64,000 nucleotides of DNA from Winogradskyella ursingii (GCF_013403975.1 NZ_JABFDH010000002.1:682001-746000); one strand, 5' to 3'; shown: positions 35,688 through 44,871, counted from the stretch's first letter. The notes: generated from the sequence alone by a model not told the origin. Numbers and translations: made by a program.

Positions 35688-35739
35688 AATTTGCTTAAGA
35701 TTAGATTAATTTCGAGATATTTGGTTTTAAAAAATTGTA

Positions 35740-38700
35740 ATGAATAAAAAATTGCTGATAGGCTCAAGTATCTTACTTGGTCTTACACTCGCATTTGCAG
35801 TGTTTGTATTTGATACAGATACAAATTTAGATCAACTTTCTAATGACGATATTGTAAAACTTCACGAAGAGAATTTAGAAAATAGTCCTTTCAAAGAAAC
35901 GCTTAAACTTAATAAGTCAGAACGGAAGGCATTGGGTATTCCGCCAGATCGTTATTACGAAGATGATTTTGAACTCACTATGGACCCAGTGCTTGGTCGT
36001 CCAACACCAGAGAATTTAAAGGGTATTAGAAACATGATAGAATCGAGTTTGAGTCAGCGCGTACCTGGCGACGGTGTCGATTCGGATTGGGTCTCAAGAG
36101 GGCCTGATAACGTCGGTGGTAGAACACGAGGCATAATGTTTGACCCTAATGATACATCTAACAAAATAGTCTTTGCTGGTGGCGTTAGTGGTGGTTTATG
36201 GAGAAATATGGATATTACCAACCCAAATACTATTTGGGAAAGAGTTGATTTGCCAGATAATCTTAACGTTTCGGTTATCATTTCAGATCCAAACAATCCT
36301 AATATATTTTATATAGGTACAGGCGAATCTTACGTTAATGGTGATGTAAGTGGTAACGGAGTTTGGAAATCCACTGACGGAGGTAATACTTGGACGCGAG
36401 TTCTAGGAGGTATAGCCGGTCCAAGTGTATTCGAATCTGCATCTAATATTTCAGTAAATACTCCTTCTAACATAGCAGGTGACTATAATTCTAGAGAGAC
36501 AACAAATTTTGGCTCTATTGTAAGTACTGTAATTACAGGAGATTTTATTTTAGCAAACGATAATACGGGAAATCCTAGCGAAGGTTGTGGCTCTTTTGGA
36601 GAGGATGCTACTGGAAAAATTGCTCTTATAAGAAGAGGCAACTGTTCATTTACTGAGAAAGTTAAAAATGCACAAGATGCAGGAGCAATTGCCGCCATAG
36701 TTCTTAATAATATAGAGGGTGCGCCAATACCGATGGGAGGTGCTGATGCTTCAATTACAATTCCGGCTGTTATGATTTCAAAACAAGATGGAGATATTAT
36801 AGAAGCTGCGCTACAGTCAGAGACTGTAAATGGTTCAATTAATCCTGCGACAGGAAGTTTTACAGGTACTTTAGTCCCAGGAATTCAACATATAAATGAT
36901 ATTAAAATTAAGAATAATGGAGGCGTAACAGAAGTATATGTTGCTGCTGGTGACGCTTTTTACGGCTCATCAAATGCTACAACGTTTCTTGGTGGTACAG
37001 AATTAGGTATTTTTAAATCTGTTGATGAAGGTACATCATGGACAAAATTAAATGTACCACAAACAGCAAATGGGAACGATCATGAACCAAATGATATAGA
37101 GGTTGCTGCAGACGGAACGATTTGGATGTCGACAACTAACAGTTCAATTTTTGGCGATGGTGGAGGTGAGATATTTTCTTCATCAGATGGTCAGAATTTT
37201 ACAAATCAATATACTGTGGCAAATGCCGACAGAACTCAAATTGCAGTGTCCTCTCAAAATGCAGGGACCATCTATTTACTTGCTGAAATACCAGGCGGAG
37301 TAACTATGGAAGGTACGACAGATGGTTTTTCGTCTAATATATTTGATCTCGAACTACCAAATGACGTCGACAATGGTATACCTGCAAATGATTTTACGCG
37401 TGGTCAAGCATTTTATGATTTGTTGTTAGAAGTAGATCCAAGAGACGATCAGGTCTTATTTGCTGGCGGTATTGATTTGTTTAAATCTACAAATGGTGCG
37501 GCACTTGGAAATGCTGCTTCTTGGAGTCAAATTTCAAAATGGTCTAACAATAATAATTTAGCAGGTCTTAATGTACCTCTAGTTCATGCAGATCAACATG
37601 CCTTGATATTTGCACCTGGTGACCCAGATACAATGTTGTTTGGTAATGATGGTGGAGTTTATTATGCCACATCAGCAGGTGAAAATATCAATTCTCGTAA
37701 TAGTGGTTTTATAACATCACAATTTTATACAGTCGGTGTAGCCCCTACTACTGCCTTTACAGGTGATACAGATTTTTTTATTGGTGGTCTTCAAGATAAC
37801 GGAACTCAGTTATTTACAAATGCAAATCCTGGAATAAACAGTTCCTCAACTGCTTTTGGTGGCGATGGAGCTTTCAGTTTTTTCGATCAAGATGGTACGG
37901 ATCAATATTTTATTACAAATTTTGTTTACAATCGTGCTGTTAATCTTTTTAACTTAGGTTCAGGACCAAATGTGACATTAAATAGTGAGTCTTCTAGTAA
38001 TGGCTCGTTTATAAACCCTCAGGAGTTAGATTCAAATTTGGATATTTTGTTTTCGAACTATTCGTCTGGAGCTAATTCGATTATAAGAAGGTACGCTGGT
38101 ATTAAATCTCCATCAACTTTATCAAAAACCGATTTATCTGATGCAATATTAACTAGTAGGCCAACAGCATTTAAAGTTTCTCCATATACAAATGAGTCAT
38201 CTACATTGTTGGTAGGTACTCTTCTAGGTGAGGTAATTAAATTAGAAAATGCTGATGCAACACCTATATGGAGTAGTCTAGATACTAATAATGTTATTGT
38301 AGGGAGTATATCTGATATAGAATTTGGAACCTCCGAAAACATAATTATGGCCACAGTGCATAATTATGGTGTTAATAATATTTGGTACACTCCAGATGGT
38401 GGAACAACTTGGTTAGAAAAAGATGGAGACTTACCTGATTTACCAGTTAAAGCGATTCTTCAAAATCCACTAAATCTCGAAGAAGTTATTGTTGGTACCG
38501 AGTTAGGTATTTGGTTTACATCTAATTTTTCATCTACAAGTCCTAATTGGCTACCTGCACAGGGAGGTATGTCCAATGTAAGAATAACAGACATAGACCT
38601 AAGAGATGATAATGCCATATATATTTCTACTTATGGTAGAGGTGTTTTTTCTGGTCAATTTACCTTGGATCCAAATGGTGATAACGATGGTGATGGGATT

Positions 38701-39753
38701 GTGAATAGTTTAGATAATTGTGTTAATACTGCTAATGCGGACCAGGCAGATGCAGATGGTAATGGTATTGGTGACGCGTGTCAAGATACAGATAATGATA
38801 CTATATTAGATGTGAATGATAATTGCCCAGACACACCTAATCCAAACCAAGCCGATGCAGATAGTAATGGTATTGGTGACGCCTGCCAAGATACAGATAG
38901 TGATGGTGTTTTAGATATAGATGACAATTGCCCAAATACAGCTAATCCAGATCAACAAGATTTAAACAATAACAATATTGGTGATGTCTGTGACACAAGC
39001 TATGAAGATCCAAGTAATATAAGTTTAGAAATCGTTTCTGAACGTTGTGATGGTCAAAACAATGGGGAAGCCATAATTAATGTAAATCAAACCTTTATTG
39101 ACTATACCGTAACACTAATTGGTGGTGGTGTGAATTTGACTCAGTCCATTACAGGTAATTCTAATATGACTTCCTTTGCGCCCTTAGCTGTTGGAACTTA
39201 TGAATTGTGTGTTAATGTAGACGGAAGAGATTTTGAGCAATGTTTTGAAATTAACGTTGACTCGGCCCCAATTTTAGACGGTGTGTTTAATATAGTTTTT
39301 GATGGTGAGGATACAACTCAGGATGAGGTCACCTCAGTTAATATTGAAACAGGAACTCCACCATACTCTGTGGTGTTTAATGACGAACTTGTTATGGTTA
39401 CCAGTCAGAGTTCGTTTAATGTTAATACGTTTGGCGGTGGACTTTTAGAGGTTACATCATCTTTAGCCTGTGAAGGTAAACTTAGCAAAGTAGTTGGAAG
39501 AACAACGTTATCAAATCTTAGTTTTGGACCAAATCCAGTAGTTAATGATCTAACAATTAATATTCCTAACGCACCCGAAGAAGGTGTAAATGTTCAGGTT
39601 TTTGATGTAAACGGTAAAATGGTTATAAATCAAATGTTACTTACACATAACAAAACATTTATAAAAGTACCGTTTGAAAACCTTACCAAAGGAATCTATT
39701 TTGTAAGATTAAATTTAGAACAAGCAGAAATGATCAAAATCATTAAAAAATAG
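35740..39753 (+). CDS. Large secreted T9SS protein with VPS10/BNR-type repeats, PA domain and TSP3 repeats
   Basis: 1337 aa. A signal peptide is at residues 1-21. Sialidase/VPS10-like beta-propeller repeats (GVWKSTDGGNTWTRV near 207-221, GIFKSVDEGTSWTKL near 424-438) occupy much of 110-980. They are interrupted by a protease-associated (PA) domain near 267-363 (GKIALIRRGNCSFTEKVKNA). Calcium-binding thrombospondin type 3 repeats of about 35 aa lie near 976-1087 (DNDGDGI, DADGNGIGDACQ). A type A T9SS sorting domain ends the protein (1257-1337, GKMV, KGIYFVRL, KIIKK). No protease catalytic domain is visible, so adhesion, binding or glycan recognition is likelier. The stop is 2 nt before the next ATG. 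Confidence 0.88.
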   Translation: MNKKLLIGSSILLGLTLAFAVFVFDTDTNLDQLSNDDIVKLHEENLENSPFKETLKLNKSERKALGIPPDRYYEDDFELTMDPVLGRPTPENLKGIRNMIESSLSQRVPGDGVDSDWVSRGPDNVGGRTRGIMFDPNDTSNKIVFAGGVSGGLWRNMDITNPNTIWERVDLPDNLNVSVIISDPNNPNIFYIGTGESYVNGDVSGNGVWKSTDGGNTWTRVLGGIAGPSVFESASNISVNTPSNIAGDYNSRETTNFGSIVSTVITGDFILANDNTGNPSEGCGSFGEDATGKIALIRRGNCSFTEKVKNAQDAGAIAAIVLNNIEGAPIPMGGADASITIPAVMISKQDGDIIEAALQSETVNGSINPATGSFTGTLVPGIQHINDIKIKNNGGVTEVYVAAGDAFYGSSNATTFLGGTELGIFKSVDEGTSWTKLNVPQTANGNDHEPNDIEVAADGTIWMSTTNSSIFGDGGGEIFSSSDGQNFTNQYTVANADRTQIAVSSQNAGTIYLLAEIPGGVTMEGTTDGFSSNIFDLELPNDVDNGIPANDFTRGQAFYDLLLEVDPRDDQVLFAGGIDLFKSTNGAALGNAASWSQISKWSNNNNLAGLNVPLVHADQHALIFAPGDPDTMLFGNDGGVYYATSAGENINSRNSGFITSQFYTVGVAPTTAFTGDTDFFIGGLQDNGTQLFTNANPGINSSSTAFGGDGAFSFFDQDGTDQYFITNFVYNRAVNLFNLGSGPNVTLNSESSSNGSFINPQELDSNLDILFSNYSSGANSIIRRYAGIKSPSTLSKTDLSDAILTSRPTAFKVSPYTNESSTLLVGTLLGEVIKLENADATPIWSSLDTNNVIVGSISDIEFGTSENIIMATVHNYGVNNIWYTPDGGTTWLEKDGDLPDLPVKAILQNPLNLEEVIVGTELGIWFTSNFSSTSPNWLPAQGGMSNVRITDIDLRDDNAIYISTYGRGVFSGQFTLDPNGDNDGDGIVNSLDNCVNTANADQADADGNGIGDACQDTDNDTILDVNDNCPDTPNPNQADADSNGIGDACQDTDSDGVLDIDDNCPNTANPDQQDLNNNNIGDVCDTSYEDPSNISLEIVSERCDGQNNGEAIINVNQTFIDYTVTLIGGGVNLTQSITGNSNMTSFAPLAVGTYELCVNVDGRDFEQCFEINVDSAPILDGVFNIVFDGEDTTQDEVTSVNIETGTPPYSVVFNDELVMVTSQSSFNVNTFGGGLLEVTSSLACEGKLSKVVGRTTLSNLSFGPNPVVNDLTINIPNAPEEGVNVQVFDVNGKMVINQMLLTHNKTFIKVPFENLTKGIYFVRLNLEQAEMIKIIKK

Positions 39754-39755
39754 AT

Positions 39756-40448
39756 ATGAAAAAAGACATAAAATACATAGGAGCGTTACTTACAATATTG
39801 TTTTTAAGTGCTTGTGGTGGAGGTGATGATGGACCACCACCCAACTCTGCACCAAGTCAAGTAACCCAAATTACGTTTCCAACTGCAGACTTGCTGTGTA
39901 CTGATAATACTATAAATTTTCAGTGGAGTGGTTCTTCTGATGCGGATAATGACCCTATAAGTTATAGAATTACAGTTGCAACAGATCGTCAATTAAATAT
40001 TATCATAGAGGAGCGGACTATATCAACAAATAGTGTCGTTTTAACTCTTCAACAGGGTGTGGCATATTATTGGAATGTAACAGCTATTGATGACTCAGGT
40101 AGCGAAGCAGAACCATCACCAACTTTGGCATTTTTTACATCTGGTCCGGGAATATCAAACTATGCTCCATTTACGGCAGCGTTAAATGAACCGGCTGACG
40201 GTGGTAGTGTGAGTTTTGGTACCGTGAATTTAGATTGGACTGGTGGAGATGTAGATACTGAAGACACGCTAACTTATGATTTATATTTTGGTTTAGAGAC
40301 TGATCCGCCGTTATTAGAATCAGGACTAACTACTGAAAATTTAAGCGTTACAACAACTTCTAGCAATACCTATTATTGGAGAGTTGATTCCATTGACGGT
40401 TCTGGGACAAAGACTATAGGTCAGATATGGTCTTTTACAACAAATTAG
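39756..40448 (+). CDS. Lipoprotein with two fibronectin-III-like domains
   Basis: 230 aa. The lipobox LSAC gives lipid Cys20, followed by GGGDDG, an acidic stretch like the surface-export signal of Bacteroidota lipoproteins. Two beta-sandwich domains follow (about 35-125 and 135-230). Each has the pattern YRITVATD/YDLYFGLE then YYWNVTAIDD/YYWRVDSIDG, typical of FN3-like repeats. It starts 2 nt after the large T9SS gene, so they are translationally coupled and probably act together on the cell surface. Confidence 0.8.
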   Translation: MKKDIKYIGALLTILFLSACGGGDDGPPPNSAPSQVTQITFPTADLLCTDNTINFQWSGSSDADNDPISYRITVATDRQLNIIIEERTISTNSVVLTLQQGVAYYWNVTAIDDSGSEAEPSPTLAFFTSGPGISNYAPFTAALNEPADGGSVSFGTVNLDWTGGDVDTEDTLTYDLYFGLETDPPLLESGLTTENLSVTTTSSNTYYWRVDSIDGSGTKTIGQIWSFTTN

Positions 40449-40506
40449 AATTTTTTACGTGCGCTGGCATGACTATTGAATATTTACTAAACAGAATTAT
40501 CATATT

Positions 40507-40971
40507 ATGAAAGAAACACATAAAATTTTAAAACTTCTGTGTCTAGTATTAATTTCGTTTAGCTTTCTAAAATGTGCTTCGACTATGAAATTAGAAAAAA
40601 AACCTCCGATATTGGTCGAAGCGGTTTATACTCAAAGTTGGGTGTCAGGAGTTGAGGGAGGTGGCTCGGGCACCAATTTGTTTATTGAAACTACAGACCG
40701 CAATATAGTGTTGGATAGCGTTTACTTTAGAAATTCAAAAGTGAAGTTGGAAACAAAGCCAAGTGACGATACGTTATATATAGGACGGTTTGGGTCAAAT
40801 GTATACCCAAAACAGAGTGAAGGTGTAGAGAATTTCCCATTTCAGTTAGAAAATGATGAATGTGTAGTAAGTTATAATGAAAATGGGACCACAAAATACT
40901 TTAAGTTTACCGGAATAAAAGAGAGGCCTACTGAAACTTTACCTATGACACCTTTGCCAAATAATAATTAA
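40507..40971 (+). CDS. Uncharacterised lipoprotein
   Basis: 154 aa. A signal peptide leads to a likely lipidated Cys23 (FLKC). The mature part is beta-rich with no recognised domain (QSWVSGVEGGGSGTNLFI near residues 44-61). The C-terminus is Pro/Asn-rich (PMTPLPNNN). I do not recognise the family beyond its flavobacterial look. It lies 58 nt after the FN3 lipoprotein and just before a strong terminator, so it is probably the last gene of that operon. Confidence 0.7.
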   Translation: MKETHKILKLLCLVLISFSFLKCASTMKLEKKPPILVEAVYTQSWVSGVEGGGSGTNLFIETTDRNIVLDSVYFRNSKVKLETKPSDDTLYIGRFGSNVYPKQSEGVENFPFQLENDECVVSYNENGTTKYFKFTGIKERPTETLPMTPLPNNN

Positions 40972-40990
40972 CCGTATTTAAATTTATTTG

Positions 40991-41020
40991 AAACCTAACT
41001 CGTGTGAGTTAGGTTTTTTA
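40991..41020 (+). terminator. Intrinsic terminator with the same stem as at 35501
   Basis: Stem AAACCTAACT / AGTTAGGTTT (40991-41000 and 41007-41016), loop CGTGTG, then TTTT. Identical arms to the atp terminator, different loop. Confidence 0.9.
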
Positions 41021-41067
41021 TTTATTCCATCGTTTAAATAAAACTTTTATAGCAAGTCATTATTCAA

Positions 41068-41075
41068 TACTTTTG
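41068..41075 (+). promoter_or_regulatory. -7 box for the flippase gene at 41096
   Basis: TACTTTTG, an exact TAnnTTTG, 20 nt before the TTG start; no clear -33 TTG. Confidence 0.55.
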
Positions 41076-41095
41076 AAACAACCATTAAAAGTATC

Positions 41096-42556
41096 TTGAG
41101 CGGATTCAAATCACTTTTTAAGCAGACATTTATTTACGGATTGGCGACTGTGCTTCCGAGAATGTTGAGCTTTCTTTTAGTGCCCTTATACACAAGTCCT
41201 GACGTATTGGCAAATCCTTCCGAATACGGTAAAGTCGCAGTGATTTTTTCATACTTTATCCTTTTCAATGTGATTTTGGCCTACGGAATGGAAACCGCTT
41301 TCTTTCGTTTTTTTAATAAAGAAGATGACAAAGAAAAAGTAATTTCGACGGCTACAATTTCATTGCTTATTTCATCCTTCGTGTTTTTTGTGATGGGATT
41401 GTTGTTTCAAAATCAAATTGCCAACTACATAGATATAGATGTTAAATACATCAACCTTGTTATTTGGATTCTGCTTTTGGATGCATTGGTAATTATCCCA
41501 TTTGCATATCTCAGAGCGAAAGCTGCAGCTATGCGCTACGCTACGGTTAAGATTGCCAACGTGATTATAAATATCGGTCTTAATTTGTTCTTTCTTCTAG
41601 CTTTAAAAAATTTAGCTCAAAATGATGGTTGGCTAGCGTCAATTTATAAGCCTAATTTCGAAATCAGTTATATTTTCATAGCCAACTTAGTCGCGAGTGC
41701 GTTCACTTTGGTTTTAATGATGCCGTTTTATACCAAATTAAAATACAAATTCAATTTCACCTTATGGAAAAAAATGATGCGTTACGCCATGCCAGTATTA
41801 ATTGCAGGAGTGGCCTTTTCCATCAACGAAACGTTTGATAGAATTTTACTTAAGGAATTACTACCAGCAGATATTGCCGACTCAGAAATAGGTATGTATT
41901 CAGCCTGCTATAAATTGGCTTTGTTTATGACTCTGTTTGCAACGGCCTACCGTTTGGGTATTGAACCGTATTTTTTTAGTCATTCCGACACCAAAAATCC
42001 TCAAAAAAATTATGCCCGTATTTTAGAATTTTTTGTGGCGTTTGGATCTATTATTTTGTTAGGAGTAGTGGTTTTTGCCGATGTTATAAAACCGATTATC
42101 ATAAGAAGTGAAGCGTATTGGGAAGCCATGTGGATTGTCCCAATCATCCTCATCGCCAATTTCTGTTTGGGTATTTATCACAACCTTTCAGTTTGGTACA
42201 AAATAACGGATAGAACAAAATTTGGCGCATACATTTCGGTTTTTGGGGCTATAGTAACCTTAGTGATTAACTTCGCATTTATAGAAACATATAGCTATAA
42301 AGCTTCTGCAATCGCGACACTTGTGGCTTATGGTCTAATGATGTTGTTGTCCTATTATTTCGGGCGAAAATATTATCCAATACCATATAATCTTAAGAAA
42401 ATAGGACTGTATTTTATCATTTCCATCGGACTGTCCTTACTTTCATTTTACAGATATCGAGGTGAATATATTATAGGAATTACAATGTTAATTGTATTTT
42501 TGGGACTAGTCGTTTTATTGGAAAAGAACCAACTAAAACAGTTATTACAAAAGTAA
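41096..42556 (+). CDS. Polysaccharide flippase-like (MATE/MVF superfamily) protein
   Basis: 486 aa with 14 or so membrane helices. The opening FKQTFIYGLATVLPRMLSFL and LVPLYTSP is the standard start of the oligosaccharide flippase family in Bacteroidota. The start is TTG at 41096; a matching -7 box lies at 41068, and no ATG is available before the first helix. It is followed by dut and the sugar nucleotidyltransferase, a conserved flavobacterial order, and not by glycan-assembly genes. Its cargo is unknown and may differ from that of the Wzx at 3650. Confidence 0.87.
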   Translation: MSGFKSLFKQTFIYGLATVLPRMLSFLLVPLYTSPDVLANPSEYGKVAVIFSYFILFNVILAYGMETAFFRFFNKEDDKEKVISTATISLLISSFVFFVMGLLFQNQIANYIDIDVKYINLVIWILLLDALVIIPFAYLRAKAAAMRYATVKIANVIINIGLNLFFLLALKNLAQNDGWLASIYKPNFEISYIFIANLVASAFTLVLMMPFYTKLKYKFNFTLWKKMMRYAMPVLIAGVAFSINETFDRILLKELLPADIADSEIGMYSACYKLALFMTLFATAYRLGIEPYFFSHSDTKNPQKNYARILEFFVAFGSIILLGVVVFADVIKPIIIRSEAYWEAMWIVPIILIANFCLGIYHNLSVWYKITDRTKFGAYISVFGAIVTLVINFAFIETYSYKASAIATLVAYGLMMLLSYYFGRKYYPIPYNLKKIGLYFIISIGLSLLSFYRYRGEYIIGITMLIVFLGLVVLLEKNQLKQLLQK

Positions 42557-42576
42557 TGGTGGTTGCCATTCCTGAA

Positions 42577-42598
42577 TGTCACGCTAAGCTTGTCGAAG
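42577..42598 (+). repeat. Dispersed TCGAAG repeat, copy 3
   Basis: TGTCACGCTAAGCTTGTCGA followed by AG in the flippase-dut gap, the copy nearest the consensus form. Confidence 0.65.
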
Positions 42599-42640
42599 AG
42601 CAAATAGGACTTTATAAATTAAGAATATAACTAAAAATTT

Positions 42641-42668
42641 CTTCCCTGTGGGAAGACGGAAGATGGGA
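42641..42668 (+). repeat. CTTCCC/GGGAAG element directly before dut
   Basis: CTTCCCTGTGGGAAGACGGA and then AGATGGGA; related to the right-hand element at 34561-34591. It ends at the base before the dut ATG and supplies the purine-rich start context. Confidence 0.65.
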
Positions 42669-43103
42669 ATGAAAATAAAAATAATTAACAAATCAAGACA
42701 CAACCTACCACATTATGAAACAATAGCTTCGGCTGGCATGGATTTAAGAGCTAGTTTAACCGATGCTCGAGTACTTAAGCCGCTTGAAAGAACTATTGTA
42801 GGTACAGGCTTATTTATAGAATTACCTATTGGCGTTGAAGCACAAGTTAGACCACGAAGCGGATTAGCAGCCAAAAAAGGGATCACAGTGCTCAACGCAC
42901 CCGGAACCATAGATGCAGATTACAGAGGCGAAATAGGTGTGATACTTGTAAATCTTTCCAATGAGGATTTTACGATTCAGGATGGAGAGCGAATTGCTCA
43001 ATTAGTGATTGCAAAACATGAACGTGCAGATTGGGTAGCGGTAGAAGAACTTTCTGAAACTGATCGAGGAGAAGGTGGTTTTGGTAGCACTGGCACCAAA
43101 TAA
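42669..43103 (+). CDS. dut: dUTP diphosphatase
   Basis: 144 aa from the ATG at 42669; upstream GTG/ATG codons in frame lie inside the repeat. All five trimeric dUTPase motifs are present: AGMDLRA (near 23-29), [10 protein letters not shown] (near 63-72), [13 protein letters not shown] (near 79-91), RIAQLVI (near 107-113) and [10 protein letters not shown] at the C-terminus. It converts dUTP to dUMP and PPi, keeping uracil out of DNA. The sugar nucleotidyltransferase follows after 33 nt. Confidence 0.96.
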   Translation: MKIKIINKSRHNLPHYETIASAGMDLRASLTDARVLKPLERTIVGTGLFIELPIGVEAQVRPRSGLAAKKGITVLNAPGTIDADYRGEIGVILVNLSNEDFTIQDGERIAQLVIAKHERADWVAVEELSETDRGEGGFGSTGTK

Positions 43104-43136
43104 GCTTATAAACAAATCAACGAATAAACTTAAAAA

Positions 43137-44156
43137 ATGAAAATAATAGTACCAATGGCAGGCAGAGGCTCTCGCCTAAGACCGCATAGTTTAACAGTTC
43201 CGAAACCATTAATTCCTGTTGCGGGTCAGCCGATTGTACACCGCTTGGTAAAAGATATTGCTAAAGTTTTAAAACAGCCGATTGAAGAAATTGCTTTTGT
43301 TTTAGGGGATCCAGCATTTTTTGGTGATGAAGTAGTCACCAGTTTAACAGAACTGGCGGAAGATTTAGGTGCAAAAGCATCTATTTATAGACAAGATCAG
43401 CCCTTAGGAACAGGACATGCCATTATGAGCGCCAAACCTTCATTGTCTGGTCCAGCAGTAATTGCTTATGCAGATACCTTGATTAGAGCAGAGTTTGACT
43501 TAGACCCAACCGCAGACAGTGTAATTTGGACAAAACAAGTAGAAAATCCTGAAGCTTACGGTGTTGTTAAACTTGATGAAAGCAAAAACATTGTCGAATT
43601 GGTTGAAAAACCCAAAACCTTCGTCAGTGACCAAGCCGTTATTGGCATTTATTATTTTAAGGATGTAGCGGTTTTAAAGGAAAAACTACAAGAGGTTTTG
43701 GATGAAAACGTGATGAATGGTGGTGAATACCAAATTAATGATGGCATCAAGCGCATGATGGCTGATGGCAAAATTTTTAAAACAGGAACAGTTGACGAAT
43801 GGATGGACTGTGGTAACAAAACGGTAACACTGGAAACCAATGCCAAAATGTTAGGCTTTCTTTCTCAAGACAAAGAAGAGCAATTAATTGACAACTCAGT
43901 CGTTTTAGATAACTCAAAGGTCATTGAGCCATGCTGTATCGGAAAAGGTACAATTTTAAAAAATACAACAGTTGGTCCAAATGTATCGATTGGCAGTAAT
44001 TGTAAGCTGGAAAACTCAACCGTTAAAAATAGTCTAATACAAAACGAAACCATCATCAAAAATGCTAATTTAGAGGAAGCAATGATTGGTAATCATGTGA
44101 AGTACAATGGCGAGTTTACAAAAATCAGTATTGGAGATTATACTATTTTAGAGTAA
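43137..44156 (+). CDS. Sugar-phosphate nucleotidyltransferase with left-handed beta-helix tail
   Basis: 339 aa. The N-terminal nucleotidyltransferase domain has PMAGRGSRLRPHSL (6-19) and PKPLIPVAGQ, the GlmU/RfbA-like signature, with AYADTLI near residue 116 as the metal-binding segment. From about residue 255 a hexapeptide left-handed beta-helix appears (GKGTILKNTTVGPNVSIGSN). It probably makes a UDP- or dTDP-sugar; the exact sugar is unknown. It follows dut in a conserved flavobacterial order. Confidence 0.87.
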   Translation: MKIIVPMAGRGSRLRPHSLTVPKPLIPVAGQPIVHRLVKDIAKVLKQPIEEIAFVLGDPAFFGDEVVTSLTELAEDLGAKASIYRQDQPLGTGHAIMSAKPSLSGPAVIAYADTLIRAEFDLDPTADSVIWTKQVENPEAYGVVKLDESKNIVELVEKPKTFVSDQAVIGIYYFKDVAVLKEKLQEVLDENVMNGGEYQINDGIKRMMADGKIFKTGTVDEWMDCGNKTVTLETNAKMLGFLSQDKEEQLIDNSVVLDNSKVIEPCCIGKGTILKNTTVGPNVSIGSNCKLENSTVKNSLIQNETIIKNANLEEAMIGNHVKYNGEFTKISIGDYTILE

Positions 44157-44177
44157 ACAACAAATCATTTTTTTAAA

Positions 44178-44744
44178 ATGAACAATTATAATAATATTAT
44201 TGAGTTTGAATTTTCTGATTCTTCTAGGTTTAAAAGGAAGTTGGAATATTATTTTGATTATTACAATTTTGACCAAATAGAAAACAACAAAAACGAGTTT
44301 GTATTTGAAAAAAAATGGTCTTTGTCGAATGGCTGGAAATTCAACCCGTTAGATTGGGAGACAACAATTAAAATTAAATTAATTGAAAATAGAATGGCCA
44401 TCATTAAATACGATGTTATATCTAATGGGGTTTTATCATCAGTAGCATTCTCTTCTTTATTTGAAACATTTATATGTAATCTTGAAAAATTCATTAATCA
44501 GGAAATTGATTTCAAGAAAAAAAACATTAAATGTATCAGGTTAGCAAAACAGAAGGTTTATAAGTATCACGGAATACTGATTGTTGGTATAATTTCAGGC
44601 TTGTCTCTTGGAGTTATCTTAACTAATCTAACAGGTAAAACCTTTTTTGGAACTCTTGGGGTTGTAATGGGCGCAATAATAACTGAAAAATTAATAAATA
44701 GCTATTTACTAAAACAATACCTCGTCAGAAAGGCAGGAATTTAA
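44178..44744 (+). CDS. Uncharacterised protein with C-terminal membrane hairpin
   Basis: 188 aa. The N-terminal 120 residues are soluble with alternating beta-strand character (WETTIKIKLIENRMAIIKY near residues 60-78). Two hydrophobic helices (about 136-154 and 158-178) are separated by a short LTGKT loop, leaving both ends on the same side. I do not recognise the family. It is more AT-rich than dut and the TPR gene, and it breaks an otherwise familiar block, so it looks like a lineage-specific insertion. Confidence 0.65.
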   Translation: MNNYNNIIEFEFSDSSRFKRKLEYYFDYYNFDQIENNKNEFVFEKKWSLSNGWKFNPLDWETTIKIKLIENRMAIIKYDVISNGVLSSVAFSSLFETFICNLEKFINQEIDFKKKNIKCIRLAKQKVYKYHGILIVGIISGLSLGVILTNLTGKTFFGTLGVVMGAIITEKLINSYLLKQYLVRKAGI

Positions 44745-44837
44745 GTTTTTATTTCAATGTAAATCACAGCGATGTTATTAAAACTATCAATAAGGTTACT
44801 GTAAATGATTAAGTTCGGAATAATTTTTGAAATTACT

Positions 44838-44867
44838 CTGTCACCTTGAGCGCAGTCGAAAGGTCTT
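44838..44867 (+). repeat. Dispersed TCGAAG repeat, copy 4
   Basis: CTGTCACCTTGAGCGCAGTC followed by GAAAGGTCTT. It ends 4 nt before the ATG of the TPR gene, so it forms the immediate 5' leader. Confidence 0.7.
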
Positions 44868-44871
44868 ATAT

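Noticed and set aside
35458..35739. Loss of atpD/atpC by deletion after atpG
   Set aside because: Bacteroidota normally keep beta and epsilon genes at a separate locus, and an intact terminator closes the operon here.
38670..39000. Tandem DNA repeat as a possible satellite or CRISPR-like array
   Set aside because: It is explained by coding 35-aa thrombospondin type 3 repeats with a 105-nt period; there are no spacers.
42648..42668. GTG or ATG at 42648/42663 as the start of dut
   Set aside because: These codons are inside a dispersed repeat also found before atpG, and dUTPases begin MKIKI at 42669.
44827..44871. N-terminal extension of the TPR protein
   Set aside because: The extension translates the TCGAAG repeat; a proper signal peptide starts at 44872.
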